This document shows positions 1 through 9,077 of a stretch of DNA of 64,000 nt, piece after piece. Made by a program: the position numbers and the translations under genes. The notes below the pieces were generated by a model, which was given only the letters and a program-made list of their open reading frames with translations, did not search any database and was not told the DNA's origin. Location: positions 44,135 to 108,134 of the forward strand of contig CAWKAN010000013.1 in NCBI GenBank assembly GCA_963847615.1, given 5' to 3'. How positions within the stretch are numbered: position 1 is the first letter of the stretch; the number at the start of each line of letters is the position of its first letter. The DNA is from Palsa-883 sp963847615. Its GTDB lineage: Bacteria > Pseudomonadota > Alphaproteobacteria > Acetobacterales > Acetobacteraceae.

Positions 1-219
1 CACGCCATCCACCAGCCCGTCCAGCCGCTCCTTGATCACCGCCTTCATGTCGACCTCGAGCAGCAGGTAGCTGCCGCCGCGCAGGTCGAGGCCGAGATGC
101 ACCGTCCGCCACGGCAGCCACGCCGCCGGGGCCGCGAACAGGTTGGGCAGGCACAGGACCGCGCCGAGCAGGCAGGCCCCGAGAATGAGCCAAGTCTTCA
201 GGCGGCTGAAATACATCAT
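1..219 (-). CDS. secD: SecD, N-terminal part (runs off window edge)
   Basis: This is the first 73 codons of the protein-export membrane subunit SecD, which works with SecF and SecYEG to complete protein translocation in the inner membrane. The reading starts MMYFSRLKTW, runs through one hydrophobic segment (about residues 9-30), and reaches LGLDLRGGSYLLLEVD, the hallmark of the SecD periplasmic domain start. Two ATG codons lie in tandem at 219 and 216, and either could be used. The rest of the gene lies outside the window to the left. No yajC-like gene is seen upstream, where one often lies. The short length leaves SecD of a SecDF fusion possible, but the family is clear. Confidence 0.88.
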   Translation of the reverse strand, partial: MMYFSRLKTWLILGACLLGAVLCLPNLFAAPAAWLPWRTVHLGLDLRGGSYLLLEVDMKAVIKERLDGLVDGV

Positions 220-543
220 GGTTGGGCGGGCAATAGCGACGCCCCCGCCGCCACGCAACCCCGCAAGCCGAGGCGGGCTGTCGCCGATCCCCCGTGCCGG
301 GCGCCTCCCGGCGATCCGCCCGCCCCGACCGAGCCGCCACGCAGCGCCGGCGGCACCATCCCACGACGGACGATCTCTTTGCGCCACGGCGGCGCGCGTC
401 GTCCCCCGCCCCATCGCCCCCCCGCCCCGTCGCGGCCCGGCCGCGGGCTGCGTTGCGCGGCCCCAGCCCGCCAGCGCGGCAGAGGTGACGCGGGGGGCGG
501 CGCATAAACCATTTTCTAGGGGTTGCCGCCGCAGACTGCCGGC
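220..543. other. Intergenic region between divergent secD and sensor kinase
   Basis: This is a GC-rich, C-tract-rich spacer between two divergently read genes, so it must hold both promoters. I see no convincing coding frame, RNA gene or operator in it. Confidence 0.4.
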
Positions 544-3197
544 ATGCGGAAAAACGCCGACACGCGCTGGCCGCCCCGGTGGCGGGTCCCGCCGGGCCCC
601 GCCGCGCTTGCCATGCGGGTGTTGCCGGCGGGCAGCGTGGTGGTCAGCCTGTGCCTGGTGCTGGTCTGCGCCCTGGTGCTGTGGCAGGGGCGGCGCGACA
701 CCGCGCGCGACGCCGGGCAGGCGGCGTGGAACATCGCCTCGGCGGTGGAACAGGACATCGCGCGCAACGTCGAGGTCTACGACCTGTCGCTGCAAGGGGC
801 GATCCAGGCGCTGCAACTGCCGGGGCTCGACCAGCTCAGCCCGGCGTTGCGCCAGCGCGTGCTGTTCGACCGCTCGGCCAGCGCGCGCTACCTCGGCTTC
901 GTCAATGTGCTGGACGCCACCGGCACGGTGATCGCGAATTCCCGCTTCGCCCGGCCGCGGCCCGACAGCTACGCCGGGCGGCCGTATTTCCAGGCACAGC
1001 GGGCCGACCCGCGCAACGTCATCCTGGTCAGCCGGCCGTTCCTGACCGCGCCGGGACAGCAGGCCAGCATCGCCTTCACCCGGCGCATGACGCACCCCGA
1101 CGGCAGCTTCGCCGGGGTCGTCGTCGGCAGCATGCGCCTGGCGTATTTCCGTGCCCTGTTCGCGCACCTGGCGCTCGGGCCGCACGGCAGCATCGCGCTG
1201 TTGCGCAGCGACGGCGTGGTGCTGATGCGCCTGCCGTTCGACGCCAACGACATCGGCCGGGGGCTGGCCGCCAATCGCCGCTGGCCGGCTTCCTGCGCAG
1301 CGGCGAGCCGCGGGTCGAGGCGACCGATCCGATCGACCAGGTGCGCCGGGCCTTCACCTTCCGTCGCGTCGGCGACCTGCCGCTGGTGATCGGCGTCGGC
1401 CTGGCCGCCGAGGACATCTACGCCGCCTGGTGGCGCAAGGCGGGGTTCATCCTGAGCTTCGTGACGGTGCTCGGGCTGCTCAATCTGGCGCTGGTGCTGT
1501 GGTTGCGCCAGGCGTTGCGCCGGCGCGGCGCCAGCGAGGCCGCGACGTCGCACTTCCTGGCGACGATGAGCCACGAGCTGCGCACGCCGCTGAACGGCAT
1601 CATCGGCGCGGCGGAGCTGCTGCGCGACGAGGCGCCGATGGATCCCCGCCAGGCGCGGCGGCTGCGCACGATCCTGGCGGCGGGCGAGCATCTGCGCGCG
1701 GTGGTCAACCGGGTGCTCGACTATGGCTCGATCGAGGCGCAGGGCACGCTGCCGGTGGTGCGGCGCGTGACGCTGGGCCGCGTGATCGACGAATGCCGCG
1801 CGATGATCGAGCCGGCGGCGGGCCGCAAGGGCCTGACGCTGACCTGCCAGGTGGCGCCGTCGGTGCCTGCCGAGATTGCCAGCGATCCCGGGCAGCTTCG
1901 CCAGGTGTTGCTCAACCTGCTGGGCAATGCGGTGAAGTTCACCGATCGAGGCTGCGTCGCGCTGCTTGTGTTGGCGACATCGGAGCGGTTGCGGATCGAG
2001 GTCGCCGATACCGGGCGCGGCGTGCCGGCCGATCGGCGGGCCCGGCTGTTCGCGCCGTACCAGCGGCTTGAGGAGGATCGGACGGCGGTCGAAGGCACCG
2101 GGCTCGGGCTGGCGATCGCGGCCCGGCTGGTCCACGGGCTTGGTGGAACCATCGGGCATCGCGACAATGCCGGTGGCGGCAGCGTGTTCTGGGTCGAGTT
2201 GCCGATAGGGACGGCGGCGACGGCGACCTCGGCGATCGGCCGGCCGGCGGTCGAGCGGCCCGGGACAGCGACGTGCGAGACGGCAGCATCGGCAACGGAG
2301 ACGCCGCGGACGGAGATGCCAGCGACGACGGCAACGTCGGCGACTTGGATGGCGGCGATGGGCGACGCGGCGCCGCATGGCGGTGGCGCCGCCGCCCGGG
2401 CACACCGGCTGCGCCTACTGGTCGTCGACGACCTGGCCATGAACCGCGAAATCCTCGGCGATCTGCTGCGCGCCGACGGGCACCTGGTGGACGAGGCCGG
2501 CGACGGCGCGGCGGCGGTGGACGCCATCGCGGCGAATGATTTCGATATCGTCCTGATGGACCTGTGCATGCCCGGACTGGATGGGCTGGAGGCGACGCGG
2601 CGGGTGCGCGGGTTGCCGGGCCGGCGGGCGCAGGTGACGATCCTCGGGCTTTCGGCCAACGCCGCCGCGGAGCACCTGCGCGCCTGTCGCCAGGCGGGCA
2701 TGAACGGGCACATCGCCAAGCCGGTCAGCCGCGCCGCGCTGCGCGCCACGCTGGCCCAGGCGGCGGCCCAGGCGGCCGGTCCGGCGCAACGCGCGTGGCT
2801 GGCCGCAGCCGCCGCGGCGCCTTGCCCCGGCGGGCGCGCGGCGATCCTGAACGCCGACACCCTGGCCGAGGCGCGGAGCTGCATGGGTGGCGCCGATGTC
2901 GATCGCCATCTGCGGCAATTGGCCCAGCGACTGGTCGCGCTGGGAACCGTGCTGGCGCAGCCAAATGCCGACTGGTCGCTGGATGCGCTGCGCGATCTGA
3001 CGCATGACCTCGCAAGCGTCGGGATGCTGGGATTCGACGCGCTGGCGGTGGCCGCCGCGCGGCTCGCACCGATCCTGCTGGAGGCGCGGCAGAGTGCCGA
3101 GCCGGTGATCGCCGAGCTGGCCCGTGTGGCGCGTGCCTCGTTGGAAACGCTGCGGCCGCACCTGACGCCAGCCCGCGAGACCGCAGGCCGGGAATGA
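544..3197 (+). pseudogene. Hybrid sensor histidine kinase/response regulator, frameshifted near 1275
   Basis: This is a membrane sensor kinase with the order: N-terminal membrane segment (about residues 22-45), extracytoplasmic double-Cache-like sensor (contains AGRPYFQAQRADPRN), second membrane segment near 1445-1510, HisKA with MSHELRTPLNGIIGAAELL, HATPase with NLLGNAVKFTD, DTGRG and GTGLGLAIAARL, receiver with VVDD, the Asp in VLMDLCMPGLDG and Lys in HIAKP, and a C-terminal Hpt-like helical region (THDLASVGMLG). The frame is broken: from 544 it reads correctly to GRGLAANR (about 1278), then the sensor continues in another frame from PLAGFLRSGEP to the TGA at 3197. One base appears lost in the CGCCGCTGGCCGG stretch. 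ATG 544 is preferred; a TTG lies 21 bases upstream. It may be a working gene with a sequencing indel or a recent pseudogene. Its ligand is unknown. Confidence 0.85.
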
Positions 3198-3247
3198 CGA
3201 CGCTTCCGGCAGTTCGCCCCAGCGGTGTCGCGCGCGGTTGCCCAGGC

Positions 3248-3286
3248 GGGGTGGGCGGCCGGGGTGGGCGGCCGGGGTGGGCGGCC
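3248..3286. repeat. Tandem repeat, three 13-bp units
   Basis: Three consecutive copies of GGGGTGGGCGGCC lie in the short gap between the convergent sensor kinase and response regulator genes, followed by a degenerate fourth unit. This is a probable slippage-generated minisatellite, with no known role. Confidence 0.8.
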
Positions 3287-3349
3287 AAGGCGGGCGGCGG
3301 CGGCGCGCCAGGCCGGGACGGATGCCGCCGGGGATCCCGGCGCCGGGCG

Positions 3350-3898
3350 CTACCGGCGGTAGATTTCCAGCATCTTGCGCCCGCGCGACAGTTCTTCCGG
3401 CTCGTCGAAGGTGGGGGGCGGCTCCTGCACGCGGTGCCAGACCTGGCCGACCGGGAGATCGAAATCCGCCGACGCCCCGCCATTAGTTGCATAATCGGAT
3501 GGTTCCGGGCCGGCAGTGGACCGGCCGCCCAGGAACGGCGCCAACCCGCGCAGCAGCGTCATCGGCTTGATCGGCTTGTGGAACACCACGGTGGCGCCGA
3601 CGCGATGCGCGGCCTGCGTCGCATCGCGCGACAACAGCGAGGTCAGAACGGCGATCGGCACCCTCGCGTAGTTCGGCAGGCGGTGGATCTCCTCGCACGC
3701 GCGCAGCCCGTTCATGCGCGGCATGCGCAGGTCGAGGATGACCAATCGGGCGACGACGCGCCGGGCGAGCGCCACCGCCTCCTCGCCGTCGCCGGCCAGG
3801 AAGATGCTGCGCCCGGAATGGATCAGCAGCGAGCGCAGGATGCCGCGCATCAGCCCGTCATCCTCGGCGATGATGATGCTGTCGGTGAGTTCTTCCAC
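3350..3898 (-). CDS. Single-domain response regulator
   Basis: This 182-aa protein has one CheY-like receiver domain filling residues 5-120: an acidic pair in IIIAEDDGLMRG, the phospho-acceptor Asp in LVILDLRMPRMNG, a Thr/Ser switch in AVLTS, and the conserved Lys in VVFHKPIKP. The roughly 60-residue tail has no recognisable output domain, so it probably acts through protein contacts or as a phospho-relay partner. It converges on the hybrid kinase and could be its partner, which is only inferred from proximity. The GTG start at 3898 is chosen because the receiver begins right after it and a GAGG lies about 9 bases upstream. Longer in-frame starts exist but would run through the neighbouring esterase. 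Confidence 0.82.
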   Translation of the reverse strand: MEELTDSIIIAEDDGLMRGILRSLLIHSGRSIFLAGDGEEAVALARRVVARLVILDLRMPRMNGLRACEEIHRLPNYARVPIAVLTSLLSRDATQAAHRVGATVVFHKPIKPMTLLRGLAPFLGGRSTAGPEPSDYATNGGASADFDLPVGQVWHRVQEPPPTFDEPEELSRGRKMLEIYRR

Positions 3899-4010
3899 GT
3901 GAGCGTGCCTCGGTTTTTGGCCGCGCTTGTTGGCGGATGGAAGGACGATACGCCCGGCTCGTTGCGGTCCGGTTAACGCGGTGGCCGCAATGGCGCTGGC
4001 AGGCAACGGG

Positions 4011-5021
4011 TCAGGCGATGCCCCAGAAGCGGGCGATGGCGTCGGTGGCGGACACGCCGATCGGCAGCACGGCGGAGGCGACGCTGCCCCCCGCGGCGAC
4101 CGGATAGCCGTGCCCCAGCGCGGCGATCGTCCAGCGCTCCACGCGCGGCCGTCCGGCCTCGCCCCAGCTGTCATGGCGCGCCAGCAGGCTCGTCGCCGAG
4201 GTCGTCGGCGCCTCGCCCAGGCCATGCACCGCGCGCCATTGCCGCGCCAGCAACGCGGCATTGGCCGGGTCCACCACGGTGTCCGCCCCGCCGTGCCAGA
4301 TCGACAGGCGCGGCCAGGGCCCGCGGTAACCGGCGGGGCCGGCGCGGCGCACCTGCTCGGCCCAGGCCTCGGGCGAGCGGCCGTCCGGCCCGGCCTGGGC
4401 CATGCGGGCCAGCGCGGCGGCGGCACCACCGGCGGAACCCACCGGCAGGCCGGCGATCGAGGCGCCGGCGGCGAACACGTCGGGGTAGGCGGCGAGCAGG
4501 GCCACGGCCATCGCCCCGCCGGCGGACAGGCCGGCGACATGCACCGCGGTCGGGTCGCTGCCGAGGCGACGCTCGGCCTCGGCGACCATGGCGCGGATCG
4601 ACTGCGCCTCGCCAAGGCCGCGGGTGACGTGGGCCGGGCGGAACCAGTTGAAGCAGCGCTGGCGGTTGTTGTCCGCCGACTGGGTCGGCAGCACCAGGGC
4701 GACGCCGGCGCGGTCGGCCAGCGCCATCCAGCCCGAGTCCGCGGCGAAGCCGGCGGCATCCTGGCCGCAGCCATGCAGCAGCACCACCAGCGGCGCGCCG
4801 GTCACGAGGCCGGGCGGCCGATAGGCGCGCATCGTCAGGCCGCCCGGATTGGCGCCGAAATCCGCGACCGTGATCAACTCGCCGGTGCCGGGCCTGGTGA
4901 TACCCGTCGTCCCGGGAGCGCCGACCGCCCGCGCGATAGGCGGCGCCAACATCGCGGCGGCCGCCCGCAGCGCGGTGCGCAACCCGCGTCCCGCGATCAA
5001 CGCCTCACGTGGCCACTGCAT
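4011..5021 (-). CDS. PHB-depolymerase-family esterase (LpqC-like)
   Basis: This 336-aa alpha/beta-hydrolase belongs to the Esterase_phb/LpqC family (COG3509). Visible features are the oxyanion-hole stretch VVLLHGCGQDAAGFA, the NRQRCFNWF stretch usual in this family, the nucleophile elbow GLSAGGAM (Ser), a likely catalytic Asp in HGGADTVVDP and His in ALGHGYPV. The start MQWPREALIAGRG gives no clean signal peptide, although an Ala-rich hydrophobic patch follows. Members hydrolyse short polyhydroxyalkanoate oligomers or ester-linked plant phenolics; the substrate here is not determined. It is a single gene, with a 500-bp hairpin-rich spacer on its 5' side. Confidence 0.82.
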   Translation of the reverse strand: MQWPREALIAGRGLRTALRAAAAMLAPPIARAVGAPGTTGITRPGTGELITVADFGANPGGLTMRAYRPPGLVTGAPLVVLLHGCGQDAAGFAADSGWMALADRAGVALVLPTQSADNNRQRCFNWFRPAHVTRGLGEAQSIRAMVAEAERRLGSDPTAVHVAGLSAGGAMAVALLAAYPDVFAAGASIAGLPVGSAGGAAAALARMAQAGPDGRSPEAWAEQVRRAGPAGYRGPWPRLSIWHGGADTVVDPANAALLARQWRAVHGLGEAPTTSATSLLARHDSWGEAGRPRVERWTIAALGHGYPVAAGGSVASAVLPIGVSATDAIARFWGIA

Positions 5022-5298
5022 GCTCGGTCCGCGTCCTTCTGCCTGGCCCCGACGATATATGGGCTTTGCTGCGCTGCAACATAAGTGGCGGAGCGTGCGA
5101 TGGCTGCATGTGTAGTGGCGCGGCCGACGCCCCTGGGGGGACAATCGTTCACGGCGCCGGTCACCGGGCCAATCCTACCCGATCATCAGCGAATGGCTGC
5201 CACGCCGGGTCCGCTCCCGGCGATCAAGCTGGGGGACATCGGAGGACCGAAGGATGCGGTTTCGCATTCGATGGCAAATCCGGTGGGGGAGGTGGCGG

Positions 5299-5378
5299 GT
5301 GCGACTACTAATCGCACGCCGCCGTTAGCCTACCCAAACCGGAGGGTGGGGTCGCGCAAGCGATCCCACTCCTCGGTT
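5299..5378. repeat. Two small inverted repeats in spacer upstream of the esterase
   Basis: A 6-bp perfect dyad (GTGCGA, 7-base loop, TCGCAC) covers 5299-5317. A 19-bp imperfect dyad covers 5337-5378, with G-T type mismatches that still pair as RNA. The second could fold on either strand. The function is unknown. The remaining 5022-5298 shows no gene. Confidence 0.55.
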
Positions 5379-5404
5379 ACCATAAATCCGTTCGGCTATG
5401 CCAG

Positions 5405-5500
5405 CGCTATCGCAAGCCAGGGCAATCGGGTGAAGCGAAGGCAGGTCGGGGCTCCGCTCCGACCTGCCTTCGCTTCGCCCGATTGCCCTGTATCGCAAGC
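5405..5500. repeat. Long hairpin bounded by 10-bp direct repeats, 3' of argF
   Basis: Arms 5419-5449 and 5459-5489 are 31 bp each with one mismatch that would be a G-U pair in RNA, and the loop is 9 bases (5450-5458). The direct repeat TATCGCAAGC lies just outside at 5408-5417 and 5491-5500. It sits directly downstream of the argF stop, so it could end argF transcription. The flanking direct repeats instead suggest a small palindromic mobile or REP-like element. Confidence 0.7.
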
Positions 5501-5520
5501 GCCGCGCATCCAGGCGCCTT

Positions 5521-6483
5521 CTATCGTGCCGCGCCGAGCGCCCAGGCGAGCACGCCCTTCTGCGCGTGCAAGCGGTTTTCCGCCTCGTCGAACACCACCG
5601 ACTGCGGGCCGTCGATCACCTCCTCGGTGACCTCCTCGCCGCGATGCGCCGGCAGGCAGTGCATGAAGATCGCATCCACCGCCGCGCGGGCCATCAGCGC
5701 GGCGGTGACGCGATACGGCGCCAGCAGGTTGTGGCGCGTGGTGTTCGGATCGTCCGACATGCTGACCCAGGTGTCGGTGACCACGCAGCGCGCGCCGGCC
5801 ACCGCGGTTTGCGGATCGTCGGTCAGCTCGATCCTGCCGCCCTGCGCGCGCGCCCAGTCGAGCAGCGCCTGCGGCGGGCGCAGCGCGTCCGGCGTGGCCA
5901 GGCGCAGCGTGAAGCCGAAACGCACCGCCGCCTCGATCCAGCTGCGCGCGACGTTGTTGCCGTCGCCGCACCAGGCGACCACCTGGCCGGCGATCGGGCC
6001 GCGATGCTCCTCGAACGTCAGCACGTCGGCCATAAGCTGGCAGGGATGCGAGGTGTCGGTCAGGCCGTTGATCACCGGCACCGTCGCGTACTGCGCCATC
6101 TCGTGCATCTTGGCGACGCGGTCGGTGCGCATCACGATCGCATCGACATAGCGCGACAGCACGCGCGCGGTGTCGGCCGGGCTTTCGCCGCGGCCGGACT
6201 GCATGTCGCGCGCGTTCAGCACGACCACGTCGCCGCCGAGCTGGCGCATGCCGACCTCGAACGACACGCGGGTGCGCGTGCTGGGCTTCTCGAAGATCAG
6301 CGCCAGGGTTTTGCCGGCGAGCGGGCGCGAGGACACGCCGTGCTTGTAGTTCGCCGCCACCTCGAGCATCCGGCGCAGCGTCGCCGTATCGAAGTCCTTC
6401 AGGTCGAGAAAGTGCCGAGGGCCGGCCACCGTTTCGGTGGACCGGCCCTCCCGCGCGCTTTTTCGCCGCAGCGCAGCGGTCAC
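5521..6483 (-). CDS. argF: Ornithine carbamoyltransferase
   Basis: This 320-aa cytosolic enzyme of arginine synthesis condenses ornithine and carbamoyl phosphate to citrulline. The carbamoyl-phosphate motif STRTRVSFE, the HPCQLMAD motif, the ornithine-side DTWVSM, and the C-terminal HCLPAHRGEE (catalytic Cys) are all present and spaced as in the family. The GTG start at 6483 overlaps the argD stop by two bases, a translational coupling typical of argD-argF pairs. The roughly 25-residue N-terminal extension before RHFLDL is longer than in many orthologues, so a later start is possible. A long hairpin follows the stop. Confidence 0.93.
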   Translation of the reverse strand: MTAALRRKSAREGRSTETVAGPRHFLDLKDFDTATLRRMLEVAANYKHGVSSRPLAGKTLALIFEKPSTRTRVSFEVGMRQLGGDVVVLNARDMQSGRGESPADTARVLSRYVDAIVMRTDRVAKMHEMAQYATVPVINGLTDTSHPCQLMADVLTFEEHRGPIAGQVVAWCGDGNNVARSWIEAAVRFGFTLRLATPDALRPPQALLDWARAQGGRIELTDDPQTAVAGARCVVTDTWVSMSDDPNTTRHNLLAPYRVTAALMARAAVDAIFMHCLPAHRGEEVTEEVIDGPQSVVFDEAENRLHAQKGVLAWALGAAR

Positions 6484-7676
6484 TGCGCCGCTGCCTTCGC
6501 CGCCGCCGCCGCCACAGTGCGCGTGGCCCGGCGCAGCATCTCCACCGCGGCGTCGATATCGGCGTCGGTGACCACCAGCGGCGGTGCCAGGCGCAGCACG
6601 TTGTCGCCGGCGGTGATCGCCATCAGCCCCTCGGCGACGCAGGCGGCCTGCACGTCGTTCTGCGGCAGCACGCATTTCAGCCCGAGCAGCAGGCCCATGC
6701 CGCGCGCCTCCGCGTAGACCTGCGGATATTCGCGCGCCAGCGCGTCGAGTTCCGCGCGCAGCTTGCGGCCCTTGCGCTGAACCTCCTCCAGGAAGCCCGG
6801 AGCGAGCATGACGTCGAGCACCGCGTTGCCGGCGGCACACGCCAGCGGGTTGCCGCCGAACGTCGTGCCGTGCGTGCCGGGAACCAGATATTTCGCCACC
6901 GATTCCTTGGCCAGCACCGCACCGAGCGGGAAGCCGCCGCCGATGCCCTTCGCCGCGGCAATGACATCCGGCTCGATCCCGGACCATTCATAGGCGAACA
7001 GCTTGCCGGTGCGGCCCATGCCCGACTGCACCTCGTCCATCCCGAGCACCAGCCCGTACTCGTCGCACACCGCGCGCAGGTCGCGCAGGAACTGCGGGTC
7101 GGCCGGTCGCACGCCACCCTCGCCCTGGATCGGTTCGACAATGATGCCGGCGGTGCCCGGGCCGATCGCGTTGCGCACCGCGTTCATGTTGTTGAACGGC
7201 ACCTGGTCGAAGCCTTCCAGCGGCGGGCCGAAGCCCTTGAGGTATTTCTCGTTGCCGGTGGCCGCCAGCGCGCCGAGCGTGCGGCCGTGGAAGGCGCCCT
7301 CGAAGGTGATGATGCGGTAGCTGTCGTGCCGGCCGCCCTCGTAGACGGCCTTGCGGATCATCTTGATCATGCCCTCGTTGGCTTCGGTGCCCGAGTTGCA
7401 GAAGAAGACGCTGTCGGCAAACGTGTGCTCGACCAGCCGCGCGGCCAGACGTTCCGCCTGCGGGATGCGATACAGGTTGGAGACGTGCATCACCTTGGCC
7501 GCCTGCTCGGCGATCGCCTTGGCCAGATGCGGATGGCCGTGGCCCAACGAGGTGGTGGCGATGCCGGAGCCGAAATCGAGGAATCGTCGCCCGTCCACCG
7601 TCCACAGCCAGGCGCCCTCGCCCCGCTCAAAAGCGAGGTCGGCACGTGCGTAGTTCGGCATCAAGGCGGAGATCAT
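6480..7676 (-). CDS. argD: Acetylornithine aminotransferase
   Basis: This 398-aa PLP-dependent class III aminotransferase performs the fourth step of arginine synthesis (and may serve succinyl-diaminopimelate too). Visible features: FGSGIATTSLGHGHP, SVFFCNSGTEANEGMIKMIR (PLP phosphate contacts), FEGAFHGRTLGALAATG, the Asp of MDEVQSGMGRTG, the Schiff-base Lys in AAAKGIGGGFPLGA, and GTHGTTFGGNPLACAAG. The ATG at 7676 gives MISALMPNYARADL; a second ATG at 7661 (MPNYARAD) fits many orthologues equally well. It forms an operon with argF (GTGA overlap). The upstream DNA is a hairpin repeat and an inserted segment, so its native promoter region has been altered. Confidence 0.93.
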   Translation of the reverse strand: MISALMPNYARADLAFERGEGAWLWTVDGRRFLDFGSGIATTSLGHGHPHLAKAIAEQAAKVMHVSNLYRIPQAERLAARLVEHTFADSVFFCNSGTEANEGMIKMIRKAVYEGGRHDSYRIITFEGAFHGRTLGALAATGNEKYLKGFGPPLEGFDQVPFNNMNAVRNAIGPGTAGIIVEPIQGEGGVRPADPQFLRDLRAVCDEYGLVLGMDEVQSGMGRTGKLFAYEWSGIEPDVIAAAKGIGGGFPLGAVLAKESVAKYLVPGTHGTTFGGNPLACAAGNAVLDVMLAPGFLEEVQRKGRKLRAELDALAREYPQVYAEARGMGLLLGLKCVLPQNDVQAACVAEGLMAITAGDNVLRLAPPLVVTDADIDAAVEMLRRATRTVAAAAAKAAAQ

Positions 7677-7802
7677 GGGGTCATAACCCTCGGTCGTTGC
7701 ATCCCAAAACGGATCTCCCGTCCGCGACCATTCACGGGCGGGTCCAGGGAAGCCGGGGAGATTGGCGACGGTCCCGGGCCGTGTCAAACGCCGTGCGCGG
7801 CG

Positions 7803-7896
7803 AAGCAAGGCTGGGGCTTCGCCCCAGACCCCACCAAGGGGCGCTGCCCCTTGGAACCCCGCCAAGGGCGGAGCCCTTGGAACCCCGGACCGGGAG
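7803..7896. repeat. Three-hairpin GC-rich repeat, copy 1
   Basis: This holds three consecutive short hairpins: TGGGGCTTCGCCCCA, CCAAGGGGCGCTGCCCCTTGG-type, and CCAAGGGCGGAGCCCTTGG. Related copies lie at 10114-10205 (opposite orientation), 16785-16862 (degenerate) and on both sides of the palindrome at 24698-24982. Stem bases differ between copies but pairing is kept. Confidence 0.8.
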
Positions 7897-7973
7897 CGGA
7901 TGAGGGGGAGGGGGCGGATGGGCAGGGCGTCGGTGCCGCCCCTCGCGAGGGCGATTATGCGGGACTTGACGAA
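7890..7973. repeat. 84-bp inverted repeat, left arm
   Basis: This is identical, as reverse complement, to 10034-10117. The arms enclose about 2.06 kb (7974-10033) holding two unknown genes and a decayed transposase. It reads outward into the three-hairpin repeat at 7803-7896. Confidence 0.9.
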
Positions 7974-8025
7974 CCGGCGCATGAAGGGCATGGTTTTCTC
8001 CTATCAACAGTAGGAGCGTTTTGTG

Positions 8026-8343
8026 ATGACCCGACCGCCCGCCGAGAAGAAAGCCCCGGAAAACGATCCGAGCAATTCCTGGCTTCAGGTGCCGGCGGTC
8101 TACTGCGACACCTTCTCGACGGGCCTTATCCCCGGAAATCGCATGATCCGAATCGTGTTTGGCGACTACATCAGTCGGCAAGATTACCCCTTCTATCGGT
8201 CGGCCGTCGTGATGCCGATCGACGACATCGAGGTATTGATCAAACACCTCACAAGGCGAGTGGCCGAATTAAAGAAAATCGAAGCCGAGGCCGAGGGGGC
8301 TCCGGAAGCCGAGGCGGCAGACGACGAGTTGCCGGAGGAATAG
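8026..8343 (+). CDS. Hypothetical protein, possibly DUF3467-like
   Basis: This is a 105-aa soluble protein. The core (about residues 20-80) reads VYCDTFSTGLIPGNRMIRIVF then RSAVVMPIDDIEVLIKHLTRRVAELKK, a strand-rich part followed by a helix. This layout resembles DUF3467, whose members also end with a hydrophobic VVM-P stretch and a helix, but the match is from memory and weak. The tail is acidic (EAEAEGAPEAEAADDELPEE). ATG 8026 is preferred with AGGAG nine bases upstream; GTG at 8023 is the alternative. It is the first gene of a two-gene unit with the membrane protein at 8354. Codon use is visibly less GC-rich than in argD or glyS, which agrees with insertion as foreign DNA. Confidence 0.6.
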   Translation: MTRPPAEKKAPENDPSNSWLQVPAVYCDTFSTGLIPGNRMIRIVFGDYISRQDYPFYRSAVVMPIDDIEVLIKHLTRRVAELKKIEAEAEGAPEAEAADDELPEE

Positions 8344-8353
8344 GAGCGCGCCA

Positions 8354-8950
8354 ATGTCCGATGGCGACGATCCACAAGGCCAGACGCCGACCCAACCCAC
8401 CGGCCGGGCGGTCGATAAGGCATTCCTCTCAGAGAGAGGGACCACGGTCACTACGACAATTCCAGAGCCGTTTGCGGCTTCCCCCTCGACAAACCTCGCC
8501 AAGGTGGAAGTCACTAGCGAGCCTGCGCCGCCAAATAAACCAAAACGAGCCCTTGCGGAGCATCGACAGCGCCCTACTCGCATTGATCACCGCATGCCGC
8601 CGAATGTGATCATGCACCATGTTCTTGATGAGCGGTTGGAAAAGCTGGCGTTCGCGCCGCGGTCGCGCTCGCGTTTTGAGGGTTTAACGTCCGCCTGGAT
8701 TGCGGGAGCGGTCGGGTTGTTGGGTGGCGCCGTACAGTCTGGATGGAGCATTTTTATAAGCCCGCCTACGAGCGGGCTTACGACCGGCCTGATCGCCGGA
8801 GCTTTTGTCAATCTAGCAATCCTGCTGGTGTTCATTGGATTAGCCACCGGCTCAATGTTCAAGTCCCCCCAGGAAAAAGGACCGCTTTCTGCCGACCTGT
8901 TGCAAGAGATACGTTCGCAAAGCGACAAAGCTCGTGCCGGCGATCAGTAA
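8354..8950 (+). CDS. Hypothetical membrane protein with two TM segments
   Basis: This 198-aa protein is of no family I recognise. Residues 1-85 are hydrophilic, Pro/Thr-rich and probably disordered, followed by a basic stretch (FAPRSRSRFEG). Two hydrophobic segments follow, at about 118-140 (WIAGAVGLLGGAVQSGWSIF) and 147-172 (GLIAGAFVNLAILLVFIGLA), and a short polar tail ends the protein. An AGGAG overlapping the stop of the previous gene sits 7 bases before this ATG, so the two genes form one transcription unit. The unusual composition and position inside the 84-bp inverted arms mark it as accessory cargo. It could be a small membrane effector or sensor partner of the upstream protein; this is not shown. 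Confidence 0.6.
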   Translation: MSDGDDPQGQTPTQPTGRAVDKAFLSERGTTVTTTIPEPFAASPSTNLAKVEVTSEPAPPNKPKRALAEHRQRPTRIDHRMPPNVIMHHVLDERLEKLAFAPRSRSRFEGLTSAWIAGAVGLLGGAVQSGWSIFISPPTSGLTTGLIAGAFVNLAILLVFIGLATGSMFKSPQEKGPLSADLLQEIRSQSDKARAGDQ

Positions 8951-9077
8951 GCGCGCCAACGCAGCGCAAGAGCGGGCGACCCTTCATCGCCCCACAGCAG
9001 CAATTCCAGCTGTCTCAGGTCTTCGATCCGGCTGACACCTTCAAACTCGGTCTGAAGCGCCTGCCAGTCCTGACGCT

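Noticed and set aside
969..2405. Long open frame antisense to the hybrid kinase, and similar ones at 11284-12975 and 12981-15047
   Set aside because: They mirror conserved sense genes; at this GC content antisense frames stay open by chance. The translations are Arg/His/Gly-rich with no motifs.
5337..5378. Intrinsic terminator
   Set aside because: The dyad is imperfect and not followed by a T run on either strand in the right place.
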